NCBI GenBank assembly: GCA_938028705.1
Contig: CALIZI010000159.1
Location: 1 to 57,148 of the forward strand
DNA length: 57,148 nucleotides
Origin: an uncultured Saprospiraceae bacterium
GTDB taxonomy: Bacteria > Bacteroidota > Bacteroidia > Chitinophagales > Saprospiraceae
Reading direction: 5' to 3'
Shown here: piece after piece, positions 26,375 to 34,951 of the stretch
How positions within the stretch are numbered: position 1 is the stretch's first letter
Layout: each line of letters opens with the position of its first letter
Notes under the pieces: model-generated
Told to the model about the DNA's origin: nothing
What the model saw: the letters and a program-made list of their open reading frames with translations, nothing else
Databases searched by the model: none
Program-made: the position numbers and the translations under genes

Positions 26375-26405
26375 TTTGATTTTGTGTAAAAATGCAATAC
26401 ATTTG
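26375..26405 (+). promoter_or_regulatory. Bacteroidota-type promoter of the ArsC-like gene
   Basis: TTTG (26375-26378), 19 bases, then TACATTTG (26398-26405): a full match to TTTG/TAnnTTTG. Transcription should start near 26412, giving a leader of about 20 bases to the ATG at 26433. Confidence 0.7.
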
Positions 26406-26432
26406 CAACTCACAATAAAAAAATTCTTGCTT

Positions 26433-26789
26433 ATGAAGGTACATGAAAATGAAATAGTTTTGTATTACAATCCTGAATCTTCCTCTGACAGAAAGACCTT
26501 AGCTTATGCAAAAAGCATAACACCTAATGTGCGTTCGCAAGCCTACGACAGCGGACCTGCAACGACTACTATGTTTAGGGAGATTATTGAGAAATTGGAT
26601 ATGCACCCTAAGCAAATGCTCAATAAGGCACATCCTTATTACCAACAAAATATTCGAGGTAGTGAATTTGACGATGAAGATTGGTTGAACGTACTTGTTC
26701 GGAATCCGCAACTTTTCCGCGCTCCTATTGCCATTAAAGGCAAACGTGCGGTTTTTTGTGAGAGTCCTACGGATGTTTACAGACTTTAA
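26433..26789 (+). CDS. ArsC/Spx-like protein lacking the catalytic cysteine
   Basis: 118 residues with the thioredoxin-like ArsC fold: LYYNPESSSDRKTLAYAKS at the N terminus (family: YHNPRCSKSRK), a helical middle (FREIIEKLDMHPKQMLNKAHPYY) and the C-terminal part LVRNPQLFRAPIAIKGKRAVFCESP, where 'P-L-x-R-PI' is the family hallmark. The cysteine of the active loop is Ser in NPESSS, so arsenate reduction by the usual route is unlikely. A single Cys near the C terminus (VFCESP) remains. A regulatory, Spx-like role or loss of function is possible. The ATG at 26433 is chosen from the promoter position. Confidence 0.75.
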   Translation: MKVHENEIVLYYNPESSSDRKTLAYAKSITPNVRSQAYDSGPATTTMFREIIEKLDMHPKQMLNKAHPYYQQNIRGSEFDDEDWLNVLVRNPQLFRAPIAIKGKRAVFCESPTDVYRL

Positions 26790-26806
26790 TATATCCACAT
26801 ATATTA

Positions 26807-27011
26807 GACTTTGGATAAAGGAAATTGGGGAATTTGGAAATTAGGTAATCCCGATAACTATCGGAACTTTTATAGAATTTTACAAAAGAATATTAATTAC
26901 ATGTTTTATTTTGATAACAAAATCTATCTAATTGATTATCAATAAGTTACAGATTTAAACCTAATTTCCCTCTCAGTTGAGCCGAGACTAATTCCCATTT
27001 TGTCCAAAGTC
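26807..27011 (+). repeat. R1 dispersed element, copy 4
   Basis: The ends are GACTTTGGATAAAGGAAATT and AATTCCCATTTTGTCCAAAG. All interior boxes are present, including TTGATTATCAATAAGTTAC. A small insertion around 26970-26988 (TCTCAGTTGAGCCGAGA) is shared with copy 5, where it is a perfect hairpin. Confidence 0.85.
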
Positions 27012-27020
27012 CAAATTATA

Positions 27021-27060
27021 CAAAGCGTGCTTCACCATTGTTGCGGTGAAGCACGCTTTG
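27021..27060. repeat. perfect 16-bp hairpin
   Basis: CAAAGCGTGCTTCACC (27021-27036) and its exact complement (27045-27060) enclose an 8-base loop. There is no clear T run, so it may be a processing or protective hairpin rather than a terminator. Confidence 0.85.
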
Positions 27061-27111
27061 TCTTATATCCTCTTACACTATTTTGATGTACATAAAAAAT
27101 ATCACAAAAAA

Positions 27112-27267
27112 GGGCATGTTTAGAAATGTGGTGAACACTTTTTTGAGATATAATAGACTCTTCAAATTGGGTAATCACGCAGAGAGCGCAGAGTTCGCAG
27201 AGATTTGACGATGAACCCTCTGCGTGAAAAAGTGTCAACTACTTTTATGGTAAATCTAAACATGCCC
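27112..27267. repeat. nested fold-back with CGCAGAG array inside
   Basis: The outer arms start GGGCATGTTTAGA (27112) and end TCTAAACATGCCC (27267), with further pairing GTGAACACTTTTT/AAAAAGTGTCAAC. Inside is a 9-base-period array (CGCAGAGAGCGCAGAGTTCGCAGAG) and its short complement CTCTGCG. The outer right arm shares AGTGTCAACTACTTTTATGG with the R3 family. The rest of the gap to 27397 shows nothing. Confidence 0.85.
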
Positions 27268-27397
27268 AAAAAAAGGCTCTTTGTGACATTGAATAAACCA
27301 ATAATTTCAGATTTGTAAATTTATGCAGCGTAAATCGTAGAAGTGTTAAAATTTAGTGCGATGTATTGTTTTTTTTACAAAAACCTGTCGTATCTTC

Positions 27398-28225
27398 TCA
27401 AAATTCATAAAAAATCACCTTATCTTCTTTTACCACAAATAAGCGATTCCGCTCAATACTAATATGGTCTTGTTCGTTGGCACTATATGGCAACGGCACG
27501 GCACGTGTGTATAGCAATTGGAGGTGAAAAGCCTGCAAGGTACTGTCTTTTGCATACACCAATTGCTCATCAATCATTTGAAAGGTGTGCAAGTTTTTTA
27601 TCGGAATTAAATTTTCATAAGCACCATAGACATCAAAGACAAATACACCTTGTTTCGGGTCGTTCATATACAAGCGATTGTTTCTTTCTATCAAAAAATC
27701 AGGTTGCGGCAACTCGTCGAATAAAAAAGTGAAAATTTCGCTTTCCAGCATAATATCTGCATTGCGGTTTATTTTTTTTAGCGTCAGTGTTACGGGGTCG
27801 TATAGCCATATATTGCCGTCATTGGCAAAGCACAGGGCATTCACCTCGTTGAGGTCCAAGTCAAACAGGTCGTATCTTGCTGCTTCATTTAGCGTATTGT
27901 CCAGCGTCACTACGGTCATAAATTCAGGAAAATACAAGAGTAGTTGAAAAGGATTGGTGGCATCAACAAGGCTTGGATTGCCTAATGAAAAATTATTGTA
28001 TCGTGCTTTTTCTTTGCCTTCAGGCGTGTATTTTATCAATTCGCCATGCTCTGTTATTACATATACATTCAGCAATTTATCGGTGGTCACAAAAGTCACC
28101 TTTTCAGAAATAGTGGCAATATGTGTATAATTAGAATCAAGCGGTGTGGTGGTCAACACGTCTTGTGCGATAAGCGTGTTGATTTGAATAATTATTGCAA
28201 AAATAAAACTGTAAGATTTTAGCAT
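27398..28225 (-). CDS. exported beta-propeller-like protein, function unknown
   Basis: 275 residues. Signal peptide 1-20 (ends TLIAQ). The rest shows repeated blade-like units of about 45 residues with hydrophobic strands and aromatic/Asp turns (ALCFANDGNIWLYDPVTLTLKKIN, RNNRLYMNDPKQGVFVFDVYG), as in NHL/WD-like propellers. No named family is assigned. It starts 37 bases after the lpxH stop on the same strand, so the two are probably co-transcribed. A link to lipid A is not implied by sequence. Confidence 0.7.
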   Translation of the reverse strand: MLKSYSFIFAIIIQINTLIAQDVLTTTPLDSNYTHIATISEKVTFVTTDKLLNVYVITEHGELIKYTPEGKEKARYNNFSLGNPSLVDATNPFQLLLYFPEFMTVVTLDNTLNEAARYDLFDLDLNEVNALCFANDGNIWLYDPVTLTLKKINRNADIMLESEIFTFLFDELPQPDFLIERNNRLYMNDPKQGVFVFDVYGAYENLIPIKNLHTFQMIDEQLVYAKDSTLQAFHLQLLYTRAVPLPYSANEQDHISIERNRLFVVKEDKVIFYEF

Positions 28226-28262
28226 AAATTAGTATCAAGTTACGAGTTGACAAATCAATGAA

Positions 28263-29024
28263 TCACGAATCACGAAAATATTTCAATTCTACATTTTTAC
28301 CATCAAATACCGCATAAGAATAATGTGTTATCCATTCACCGAGATTGATATAGCGGCTTGTGCCATTTTCTAATGTCAAATCAAGCGGTAGATGACGATG
28401 CCCGAAAATAAAATAATCGTAGTGTTCGGTTTCGAGTTTTCGATTGGCATATTGATAGAGCCATTCACGTTCTTTGGTGGTGAATTTGTCCGGCGTTTTT
28501 TCGTTGCCCTTCCTACTCCTATTCGACCAAAACTGTGCCAGCCCAATCCCAAAATTCGGATGCAGCCGCGCAAACAGCCATTGACACAGCCGATTGGAAA
28601 ATACTTTTTTAATGAATTTGTAGCCCCTGTCGCCCGGACCCAGCCCGTCGCCATGCCCTATAAAGAAACGTTTGCCATTGAACTCACATTGTATCGGCTG
28701 CCGATATATCGGAATATCCAATTCATCCTCCAAGTAGCGAAACATCCACATATCGTGATTACCAGTAAAAAAATACACCGGAATCCCTGCATCGCGCAAT
28801 TCCGCCAATTTGCCCAATAAACGCACGTAGCCCTTCGGTACCACTGTTTTATATTCAAACCAAAAATCGAATACATCGCCTACCAAATAAATTGCTCCCG
28901 CATCTGAACGTACATTGTCCAGCCACCGTACAATTCGCCGTTCACGTTCCAAACTCGCTGTACGAGTCGGTACACCCAAATGAAAATCCGACGCAAAATA
29001 AATTTTTTTGCCTGTTGCTAACAT
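28263..29024 (-). CDS. lpxH: UDP-2,3-diacylglucosamine diphosphatase
   Basis: A 253-residue calcineurin-like phosphoesterase of the lipid A pathway. It hydrolyses UDP-2,3-diacylglucosamine to lipid X and UMP at the inner membrane. The metal-site motifs are complete: SDFHLG near the N terminus, GDVFDFW, GNHD, GHGD and GHRH. The helical cap (FSNRLCQWLFARLHPNFGIGLAQFWSNRSR) is typical of Bacteroidota LpxH. The length is normal. It leads the propeller-like gene. Confidence 0.93.
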   Translation of the reverse strand: MLATGKKIYFASDFHLGVPTRTASLERERRIVRWLDNVRSDAGAIYLVGDVFDFWFEYKTVVPKGYVRLLGKLAELRDAGIPVYFFTGNHDMWMFRYLEDELDIPIYRQPIQCEFNGKRFFIGHGDGLGPGDRGYKFIKKVFSNRLCQWLFARLHPNFGIGLAQFWSNRSRKGNEKTPDKFTTKEREWLYQYANRKLETEHYDYFIFGHRHLPLDLTLENGTSRYINLGEWITHYSYAVFDGKNVELKYFRDS

Positions 29025-29082
29025 GACTACGAAGGTACGAAATTCGTGTTGATGTGTTGAGGTGATTGTATGCTGGGAGAGA

Positions 29083-29255
29083 GATTCTGCGTGTTCGCAT
29101 ATTTAGCGAGGGGGGGTAGTGAACCGCTAAAAGTATGTGAAAACTGTAATGTGCTGACTTCGTATCAATTAATTTGAAAAACTGTGGAGGGTATCTTGGC
29201 AGGGAGCTGGACAAAGGCATTTTTAAAATAAAAAAAAGACCTCGCTAATTCGACA
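29083..29255 (+). repeat. R2 dispersed repeat
   Basis: It shares CGCATATTTAGCGAGG, AAAAGTATGTGAAAAC, TTCGTATC, AGGGTATCTTGGCAGGGA and GGCATTTTTAAAATAAAAAA with the copy at 15580-15775, in the same order. Confidence 0.75.
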
Positions 29256-29261
29256 AACTTC

Positions 29262-29308
29262 AACACTTCAACACTTCAACACTTTAACACATCAACACTT
29301 CAACACTC
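29262..29308. repeat. 8-mer word array (CTTCAACA)
   Basis: CTTCAACA and near variants (CTTTAACA, CATCAACA) repeat with an 8-base period up to the last base before the stop codon of the HTH gene. Confidence 0.85.
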
Positions 29309-29608
29309 CTACCTCGCTTTAAGGAGTTCTTCGAGTGCGTCGAGGTGGTCGCTGAAGGCTTTGCGTCCTTCGGACGTAGCGGCGTAGGAGGTTTGAGGTT
29401 TGCGTCCTACAAAGTTTTTTCGGACTTCTATGAATTTATTTTTTTCTAAAGTATTGAGATGGCTCGCCAGATTGCCGTCCGTAATACCTGCAATTTCTTC
29501 TTTGAAGGTCTTGAACGTCACCCAATCATTGACCATGAGCAAAGACATAATGCCCAATCGCTTATGATTATCAAAAACCTTATTTAGTTTTTGTATAATA
29601 TTCTTCAT
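29309..29608 (-). CDS. winged-helix regulator (HTH_34/MarR-like)
   Basis: A 99-residue single-domain winged helix. KVFDNHKRLGIMSLLMVNDWVTFKTFKEE starts it, the recognition helix is in TDGNLASHLNTLEKNKFIEV and the wing in GRKPQTSYAATSEGRKAF. This is the form of small regulators (YuzN/HTH_34 type) that pair with a membrane protein gene. Its start overlaps the end of the upstream membrane protein gene by 4 bases (ATGA), so the two are translationally coupled. It probably represses its own operon. The ligand is unknown. Confidence 0.85.
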   Translation of the reverse strand: MKNIIQKLNKVFDNHKRLGIMSLLMVNDWVTFKTFKEEIAGITDGNLASHLNTLEKNKFIEVRKNFVGRKPQTSYAATSEGRKAFSDHLDALEELLKAR

Positions 29609-30252
29609 GCCCGCTCATATTTAAGATACATGTATGCACCATACGCGATGTGCAATATACCAAAACCAAACATCCAAAACTGCAAGCCGTAGCCTGGATA
29701 CTGGGCTGCCAACAGTCCCAATATCATCTCACAGCCACCAAGCCAACGTATCTCATTGAGAGTGTACATACCTCCGGTGTATAATGCCAGACCATAAAAT
29801 ATCAGCATACCCGGAGCCAACATTCCGAAGTAGCCATGCTGCAACATAATGAGACAAAACAAGCCGCCGACTACCATAGGTATTGCCGAATTGAGCGCGA
29901 GGCGGCGCGAGGCTTTTGTCCATATTTTTTGTCCGCGTTTGCGGGCTTTTCGGTGGGTAAAATATACGCCAAATAAAGCTGCAAATAACATCACCAAGCC
30001 TGCATCCAAGAGCAGGAAAGTCAATGGCGGCATGCCCCATTTTTGGTCGGGCAGAGCATGGAAGGCTTGCCGCTCACTGAAGGCGTAAGTATCCATGCCC
30101 AAGTAAGCCGCCATAGCAAATGCCCCTATCAGTGCCACTATACCAGCCGATATACCGGATAAACCACTCAATGACAAAAAGCGTGTGGAACGTTCCATCA
30201 GCGAGCGTATCTCGGTCAAATTTGCCAGATGTTCTTCGTGCCTGCCTGTCAT
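29605..30252 (-). CDS. multi-pass membrane protein coupled to a regulator
   Basis: 215 residues. A soluble N terminus (EEHLANLTEIRSLMERSTRFLSLSG) is followed by about six hydrophobic segments: near 28-50, 75-98, 118-138, 142-160, 168-186 and 188-206. This pattern (short charged N terminus, 'MERSTRFLSLSGLSGI') recurs in Bacteroidota beside HTH_34 regulators. Its function is unknown. It is first in a two-gene operon with the regulator and overlaps it by 4 bases. Confidence 0.78.
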   Translation of the reverse strand: MTGRHEEHLANLTEIRSLMERSTRFLSLSGLSGISAGIVALIGAFAMAAYLGMDTYAFSERQAFHALPDQKWGMPPLTFLLLDAGLVMLFAALFGVYFTHRKARKRGQKIWTKASRRLALNSAIPMVVGGLFCLIMLQHGYFGMLAPGMLIFYGLALYTGGMYTLNEIRWLGGCEMILGLLAAQYPGYGLQFWMFGFGILHIAYGAYMYLKYERA

Positions 30253-30334
30253 AAAATTTTATTTTTTAAAAGTGCTTTGCATGGCAAAGTACGGATAAAT
30301 ATTTCATTTTCACAAAGTATTGTGAAGGTTTTTT

Positions 30335-30493
30335 GGGTGTATCTCAAATTGTCGCATTTTTATTTTTATTAATTGTTTCACGCAGAGTTCGCAGAGAACG
30401 CAGAGGGCTGATAATCAATACTCTGCGCCCTCTGCGTGAAAGACAACAACAATACTTTGCGTTTTTCTATATGCGACAATTTGAGATGCACCC
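30335..30493. repeat. nested fold-back with CGCAGAG array inside
   Basis: The outer arms GGGTGTATCTCAAATTGTCG.. (30335-30357) and ..CGACAATTTGAGATGCACCC (30471-30493) pair over 23 bases with one mismatch. Between them lie CACGCAGAGTTCGCAGAGAA (9-base period) and the inverse CTCTGCGCCCTCTGCGTG, which pair with each other. The rest of 30253-30920 is AT-rich; a 60-codon frame at 30736-30918 is not convincing. Confidence 0.9.
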
Positions 30494-30920
30494 GGTTTTT
30501 TTGCTGTTGAATAAAAAGATAAAAAAGTGACTATTTTAATACATATCTGTCACATAAGTCAACATGTTGATTGTATAGAAATATTAAGTGTAATTATAAT
30601 TATTGTAAGTAAGAAAGAAATTTTTATATACACTTATTTTCTCTAAAAGAACTTTCTTTATGTATCAGTCATTGACAAGTAAACTTGTATTAAGTATGAA
30701 AAGCAATATTTAATAATAAGGCATTTTTACTTGATATGATTTCAGACAACAAAATTATCAGCAATAATGATGTTAAATATTTAATATTTGGAATGTTTTT
30801 TGCTGCTATTTGTAATAAAAAGCCTGTCACATTAATAACCAACTACTATCTAATAAATCTTTGCTATAAGAACTTATTATCAAACCTGAAAGCGAAAGTT
30901 TTCAAATTCCCACTTTAGAA

Positions 30921-31571
30921 ATGAAAGCCTCCTATTCCCTAATCGTTCTTTTTCTGTACTTATTTATGGGTACTCCACTACATGCTCAATATTTTGAGGG
31001 TGTGATTACTTATGGATATAAGTATAAAGATAAAACGGGTTTTTTGAAGCCGAAGGAAGCAAAAAACCTATTGGGCAGCCAACAGACTTTGTATGTCAAA
31101 AATGGTAAATACAAGAGTCGGCTGAATGGCATGTCCGAAATCACACACACTTATCTGGGCAATGATACCATTTACACCACCGAAGCCAACATCCGGGCAG
31201 TGATGTGGATAGATGCTAATAAACAACAAGCTGTTATCCGCTCTCACCGCCTCGTTCGCAAGGCAGCACGTATCAATCGACTGAAATGTGATATGCTGGA
31301 AATTAAGACCAACGAAGGTACAGTTCAGTATTATTTTCATCCCGACTACAAGGTGGATAAAAAGCATTATGCCAATCACAACTACCAATTGTGGGCATTT
31401 TGTATGGAACAAACAGATGGTGCGCTTCCACTCAAATTTGTGCTGGACAACAAGAAAGAAAGTATAGAACTTCTATGTAAAAGTATTCGAGAGGAAAGCA
31501 TAGAAGAGCATACTTTTGAGCTTCCGACGGGTATATCCTTTATTCCGAAGCCTGCGCGAAGGCTGAGGTAA
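30921..31571 (+). CDS. exported protein, DUF4412/GLPGLI-like
   Basis: 216 residues. Signal peptide 1-22 (ends PLHAQ). The mature part begins YFEGVITYGYKYKD, the usual opening of small Bacteroidota proteins of the DUF4412/GLPGLI kind (beta-rich, periplasmic or outer-membrane, function unknown). YVKNGKYKSRLNG and the later MLEIKTNEGTVQYYFHPDY and LPLKFVLDNKKESIEL stretches fit. It is transcribed alone; the next gene is convergent. Confidence 0.72.
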   Translation: MKASYSLIVLFLYLFMGTPLHAQYFEGVITYGYKYKDKTGFLKPKEAKNLLGSQQTLYVKNGKYKSRLNGMSEITHTYLGNDTIYTTEANIRAVMWIDANKQQAVIRSHRLVRKAARINRLKCDMLEIKTNEGTVQYYFHPDYKVDKKHYANHNYQLWAFCMEQTDGALPLKFVLDNKKESIELLCKSIREESIEEHTFELPTGISFIPKPARRLR

Positions 31572-31642
31572 GGCACAGAAGAAGGACTAGGCTGCTCAAC
31601 CTTGTTTTTCAGCAAGGTAAAGGGTTTTCTATGTCTATACCA

Positions 31643-32332
31643 TTACTGGTTTTTAAGATATGATTTCAGCTTCTTGTTCCATATTTGTATCATTTTAACG
31701 GCATTTTCGTCGGTGAGTTTATTGGAAGATAGTTTTACAAAAACTCCTCCGCTACGCTGAAAATACGGAAAAGGCGGATGCAAAGTGTTTGAGTCTATAT
31801 CGCTGATAATCAATCCGGTAATAGAAGCTGTTTTGTCATTGGGCAATTGCCCATAATCAACGAGGAAGATGTTTTTTTCAGTCAAAACATCGCTGGAAAC
31901 AGCATTGCCTTGTGCATCTGTGAGGGAGGTGCGTGTGCGCTTATTTTGCAAATCATCGGTAGAGGTATCAGGCATAAAATACACTTCTGAAAAAGTATAG
32001 CTTTCCGAAAATGCCCGCCGCATTTTATCGTTCAAATCCTTTGCAGCAGCTTTGAGTTGAGGAATGGTTTTTTTGCGAATGCGTTGCTTGCTTTTCTTCT
32101 TTGTGTTAGGATTGTTGAGTATGCTTTCCAGTTTTTTGAGGGCTTTGTCGTTGGTTTTTAACCTGACAATCAACACACCGTCTTTGAGGTCTTGGATTTG
32201 CTGCCTTGCCAACATTTTACGCTGAACAGCACTCAAGTCATCATTATCAACATTCAAAGGGTCGGATATATTCTGCCCTTGTATGGATGTGATAACGAAT
32301 AGAGAAATTAATATAATTAAAATATTTTTCAT
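31643..32332 (-). CDS. exported protein of unknown function
   Basis: 229 residues with a signal peptide (1-19, ends SIQGQ). A Lys-rich helical region (about 60-105, NTKKKSKQRIRKKTIPQLKAAAKDLNDKMRRAF) follows, then a possibly mixed alpha/beta C-terminal half containing NIFLVDYGQLPND and GGVFVKLSSNKLTDENAVKMIQIWNKKL. No family is recognised. It stands alone on the minus strand between convergent neighbours. Confidence 0.65.
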   Translation of the reverse strand: MKNILIILISLFVITSIQGQNISDPLNVDNDDLSAVQRKMLARQQIQDLKDGVLIVRLKTNDKALKKLESILNNPNTKKKSKQRIRKKTIPQLKAAAKDLNDKMRRAFSESYTFSEVYFMPDTSTDDLQNKRTRTSLTDAQGNAVSSDVLTEKNIFLVDYGQLPNDKTASITGLIISDIDSNTLHPPFPYFQRSGGVFVKLSSNKLTDENAVKMIQIWNKKLKSYLKNQ

Positions 32333-32600
32333 AGTTTTATAAGTGTTGTGGTGTTGTCGTTCTTAGTGTTGTCGTTTGTAAGTTTTTGGCTATCAGTTCA
32401 TGGTTGGACAGTTCATAGTTCATAGTTATCATAATAACCTAAATTTCAATAGCTTTGTAACTCACTGATTATCAAACTGTCCAACGTTAGACGGGTAGCT
32501 AAGTTTTTTTTGTAATTAAAATTTTATAATTAAAAAAATACGTTCTATCGACACTTTTACATTTTACATTTATTATTTTGAATTTTACATTTAATACCTA
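32333..32600. repeat. spacer with inverted word repeats
   Basis: AGTTCATGGTTGGACAGTTC (about 32395) is partly complemented by AAACTGTCCAACGTT (about 32476). GTTCATAGTTCATAG recalls the array at 4354. A TTTTACATTTTACATTT array piece lies near 32556-32590, beside the next stop codon. Confidence 0.55.
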
Positions 32601-33188
32601 TCAGTCACCGAGTATCAGCATTTTAGGATGTCGAATATATTGGTCAATTTTTTGAAATAATAACTGGGGTTTATAAGGTCGCCAATCCACTTGATTGAAG
32701 GGTTTGTCAAAATTGATATGAAACTGCAAACGTGCTGCTGCCATTTCTTCAATGACGTGGTCGCGGAGATTGAGGAAGCAAATCCAGCCGTCTTGTTCGC
32801 GTACATCTTCCGACCATTCCTGATAATAATCGTCATCACCGCCATGAAAGTTCAGTATATTTTCGCCTACAAAAATATAGCGATAAATTCCTTGTTCGGT
32901 CATCAAATCCACCACATCGCGCTTGATGAACATCACATCATTTTGGATACAATCGTTCCACTCGCCAAGCAACTCAATAATCGTAAAACCCAAGTCATAA
33001 TCCACATAAATCACCTTCATGTATAAGGTAGGCGAACCAAAGGCATCCCACTGAGGATGAATGAGATAGTTGTATATTTTATGCGTAAATTCAAATTCGC
33101 TATTGGTATGCCCAAAGAACGGAGACCGCTCATCTTGGGCGGCAATATATCTATCTCGCCAATTATAATATGGTTCTATCGTGTGCAT
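32601..33188 (-). CDS. conserved hypothetical protein
   Basis: 195 residues, no signal peptide or membrane helix. It is rich in Trp, Tyr and Asp: PYYNWRDRYIAAQDERSPFFGH at the start, VIYVDYDLGFTIIELLGEWNDCIQNDVMFIKRDVVD in the middle and EQDGWICFLNLRDHVIEE later. The even alternation of strands and helices looks like a compact cytoplasmic domain. I do not recognise the family or infer a function. Confidence 0.65.
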   Translation of the reverse strand: MHTIEPYYNWRDRYIAAQDERSPFFGHTNSEFEFTHKIYNYLIHPQWDAFGSPTLYMKVIYVDYDLGFTIIELLGEWNDCIQNDVMFIKRDVVDLMTEQGIYRYIFVGENILNFHGGDDDYYQEWSEDVREQDGWICFLNLRDHVIEEMAAARLQFHINFDKPFNQVDWRPYKPQLLFQKIDQYIRHPKMLILGD

Positions 33189-33324
33189 AAATCAGGCTTG
33201 GTGTTGACTGGTTCTGAATCTGAAATTTTGAGTTCAAAAAAACGATACTCCAAAAATAAACTAATTTTCATCTAAAAAGTTAAACCAAGCCTGTTTTTTT
33301 ATTTTATCTTTAATCAAAGTAGGG

Positions 33325-33434
33325 GAGTAGTGAGTAGTGAGTGACGGGTTAGATTTGTAATTTACTACTCAATACTCAATACTCAATACTCAATACTCGC
33401 TACTCAATACTCACTACTCGCTAACTCGCTACTT
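33325..33434. repeat. 7-mer word array with dyad symmetry before rarA
   Basis: The left arm is GGGGAGTAGTGAGTAGTGAG. After a short spacer (TTAGATTTGTAAT) the right arm is TACTCAATACTCAATACTCA and onward, in 7-base steps (ACTCAAT, ACTCGCT, ACTCACT), to 33434, two bases before the ATG at 33437. It forms the complete leader of rarA and contains no Shine-Dalgarno sequence. Confidence 0.88.
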
Positions 33435-33436
33435 AT

Positions 33437-34711
33437 ATGAACATACCATTAGCTGAAAGATTGCGCCCCAAGACGCTTGACGAATATATTGGTCAGCAGC
33501 ACCTTGTGGGCGAAAATGCCGTTTTGCGAAAAGCCATTGAAAGCGGACGTATTCCGTCTTTTATTTTGTGGGGTCCGCCGGGGGTAGGTAAGACGACTTT
33601 GGCGCGGATTATTGCTCACCAATTGGAGCGACCTTTTTTTAGTTTGAGTGCCATTAATTCGGGCGTAAAGGACATTCGGGAGACGATAGAAAAAGCTAAA
33701 AAGCAGCGTTTTTTCAGTCAGCCCAACCCCATTTTATTTATTGATGAAATCCACAGATTTAGCAAATCGCAACAAGATTCTTTATTGGGTGCGGTGGAGC
33801 AGGGCATCATTACGCTCATTGGTGCGACGACTGAAAATCCGTCTTTTGAGGTCATCTCGGCTTTGCTTTCGCGGGCGCAAGTGTATGTATTGCAGCCGCA
33901 TACGAAAGACGATTTGCTTCAACTCTTGCATCACGCTATCGCGAATGACGAAGTTTTAAAAACAAAAAAAATCGAACTCAAAGAAACCGAAGCTCTACTA
34001 CAATATGCCGCAGGCGATGCTCGTAAGTTATTGAATATCATAGAGATAGTGGTCAATGCAGAAATAAGTGACGAGGTCGTCATTGACAACGAAATGGTAA
34101 GTGAACGATTACAAAAAAATATCGCGCTATACGATAAAAACGGCGAAATGCACTACGACATTATTTCTGCCTTCATCAAATCAATACGTGGCAGCGACCC
34201 CAATGCGGCGGTCTATTGGCTTGCGCGAATGGTGGAAGGCGACGAGGATGTCAAATTTATCGCAAGACGATTACTGATTTCTGCTGCCGAAGACATCGGA
34301 CTGGCAAATCCCAACGCTCTGCTGCTCGCCAATAATTGTTTTCAGGCGGTCAATATCATCGGTTTGCCGGAGGCGCGAATTATACTTTCCGAAGCCACGA
34401 TTTATTTGGCTTGTTCGCCCAAAAGCAACTCCGCCTACGCCGCTATCAAGCAAGCCCAACAGACGGTACGCGAAACCGGCAACCTTCCCGTTCCGCTGTC
34501 TTTACGCAACTCGCCTACACGCCTGATGAAAGATTTGGGCTATGGAAAAAATTATAAATACGCTCACGATTTTGACGGTAATTTTGCCGACCACAATTTC
34601 CTGCCCGACGAACTCGAAGGGAAAAAATGGTACGAACCACAAAATAACCCACAAGAAAATACCCTGCGAACAAGGCTCAAAAAATGGTGGGAGAAACGTT
34701 ATAAATACTGA
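33437..34711 (+). CDS. rarA: replication-associated recombination protein A (MgsA/RarA)
   Basis: A 424-residue AAA+ ATPase of the clamp-loader class that acts at stalled replication forks with SSB. N-terminal PLAERLRPKTLDEYIGQ, Walker A GPPGVGKTT (46-54), Walker B with LFIDEIHRFSKSQQD, sensor 1 GATTENPS and the C-terminal tetramerisation domain (HYDIISAFIKSIRGSDPNAAVYWLARM) are all present. It is full length, conserved and apparently housekeeping. It is transcribed alone from a leader made of a 7-mer array. Confidence 0.96.
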   Translation: MNIPLAERLRPKTLDEYIGQQHLVGENAVLRKAIESGRIPSFILWGPPGVGKTTLARIIAHQLERPFFSLSAINSGVKDIRETIEKAKKQRFFSQPNPILFIDEIHRFSKSQQDSLLGAVEQGIITLIGATTENPSFEVISALLSRAQVYVLQPHTKDDLLQLLHHAIANDEVLKTKKIELKETEALLQYAAGDARKLLNIIEIVVNAEISDEVVIDNEMVSERLQKNIALYDKNGEMHYDIISAFIKSIRGSDPNAAVYWLARMVEGDEDVKFIARRLLISAAEDIGLANPNALLLANNCFQAVNIIGLPEARIILSEATIYLACSPKSNSAYAAIKQAQQTVRETGNLPVPLSLRNSPTRLMKDLGYGKNYKYAHDFDGNFADHNFLPDELEGKKWYEPQNNPQENTLRTRLKKWWEKRYKY

Positions 34712-34951
34712 TTTGTATGTCGCTTAAATGCAACACACAATGTGGTATCGTTTTGACCTCATTTTATCTTGCGCTCCACAGAGTGTAGGTCTTTTTGTAT
34801 TCATATTATTTTGCTTTTTGTTTATTTTAATTAAAAAATTGATTATTAATTTTTTATAAAACAAAAATAATACAAAATAAACTTATTTTCATATAATATT
34901 ATGCAAAAAATTATAAAAATAAGCCTGTACATTTGTACTTATAATGAAGTT
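34712..34951. other. spacer with partial R2-like words
   Basis: CTGATTTGTATGTCG just after the rarA stop matches the start of the R2 copy at 15580, but the rest of R2 is hardly recognisable here. The remainder is AT-rich without gene signals. Confidence 0.4.

Noticed and set aside
27021-27060. Terminator call for the 16-bp hairpin
   Set aside because: The stem is perfect, but no T run follows on either strand; kept as a hairpin only.
30736-30918. 60-codon frame just before the DUF4412-like gene
   Set aside because: It is AT-rich, lacks a promoter or family features and resembles random sequence; not called as a gene.
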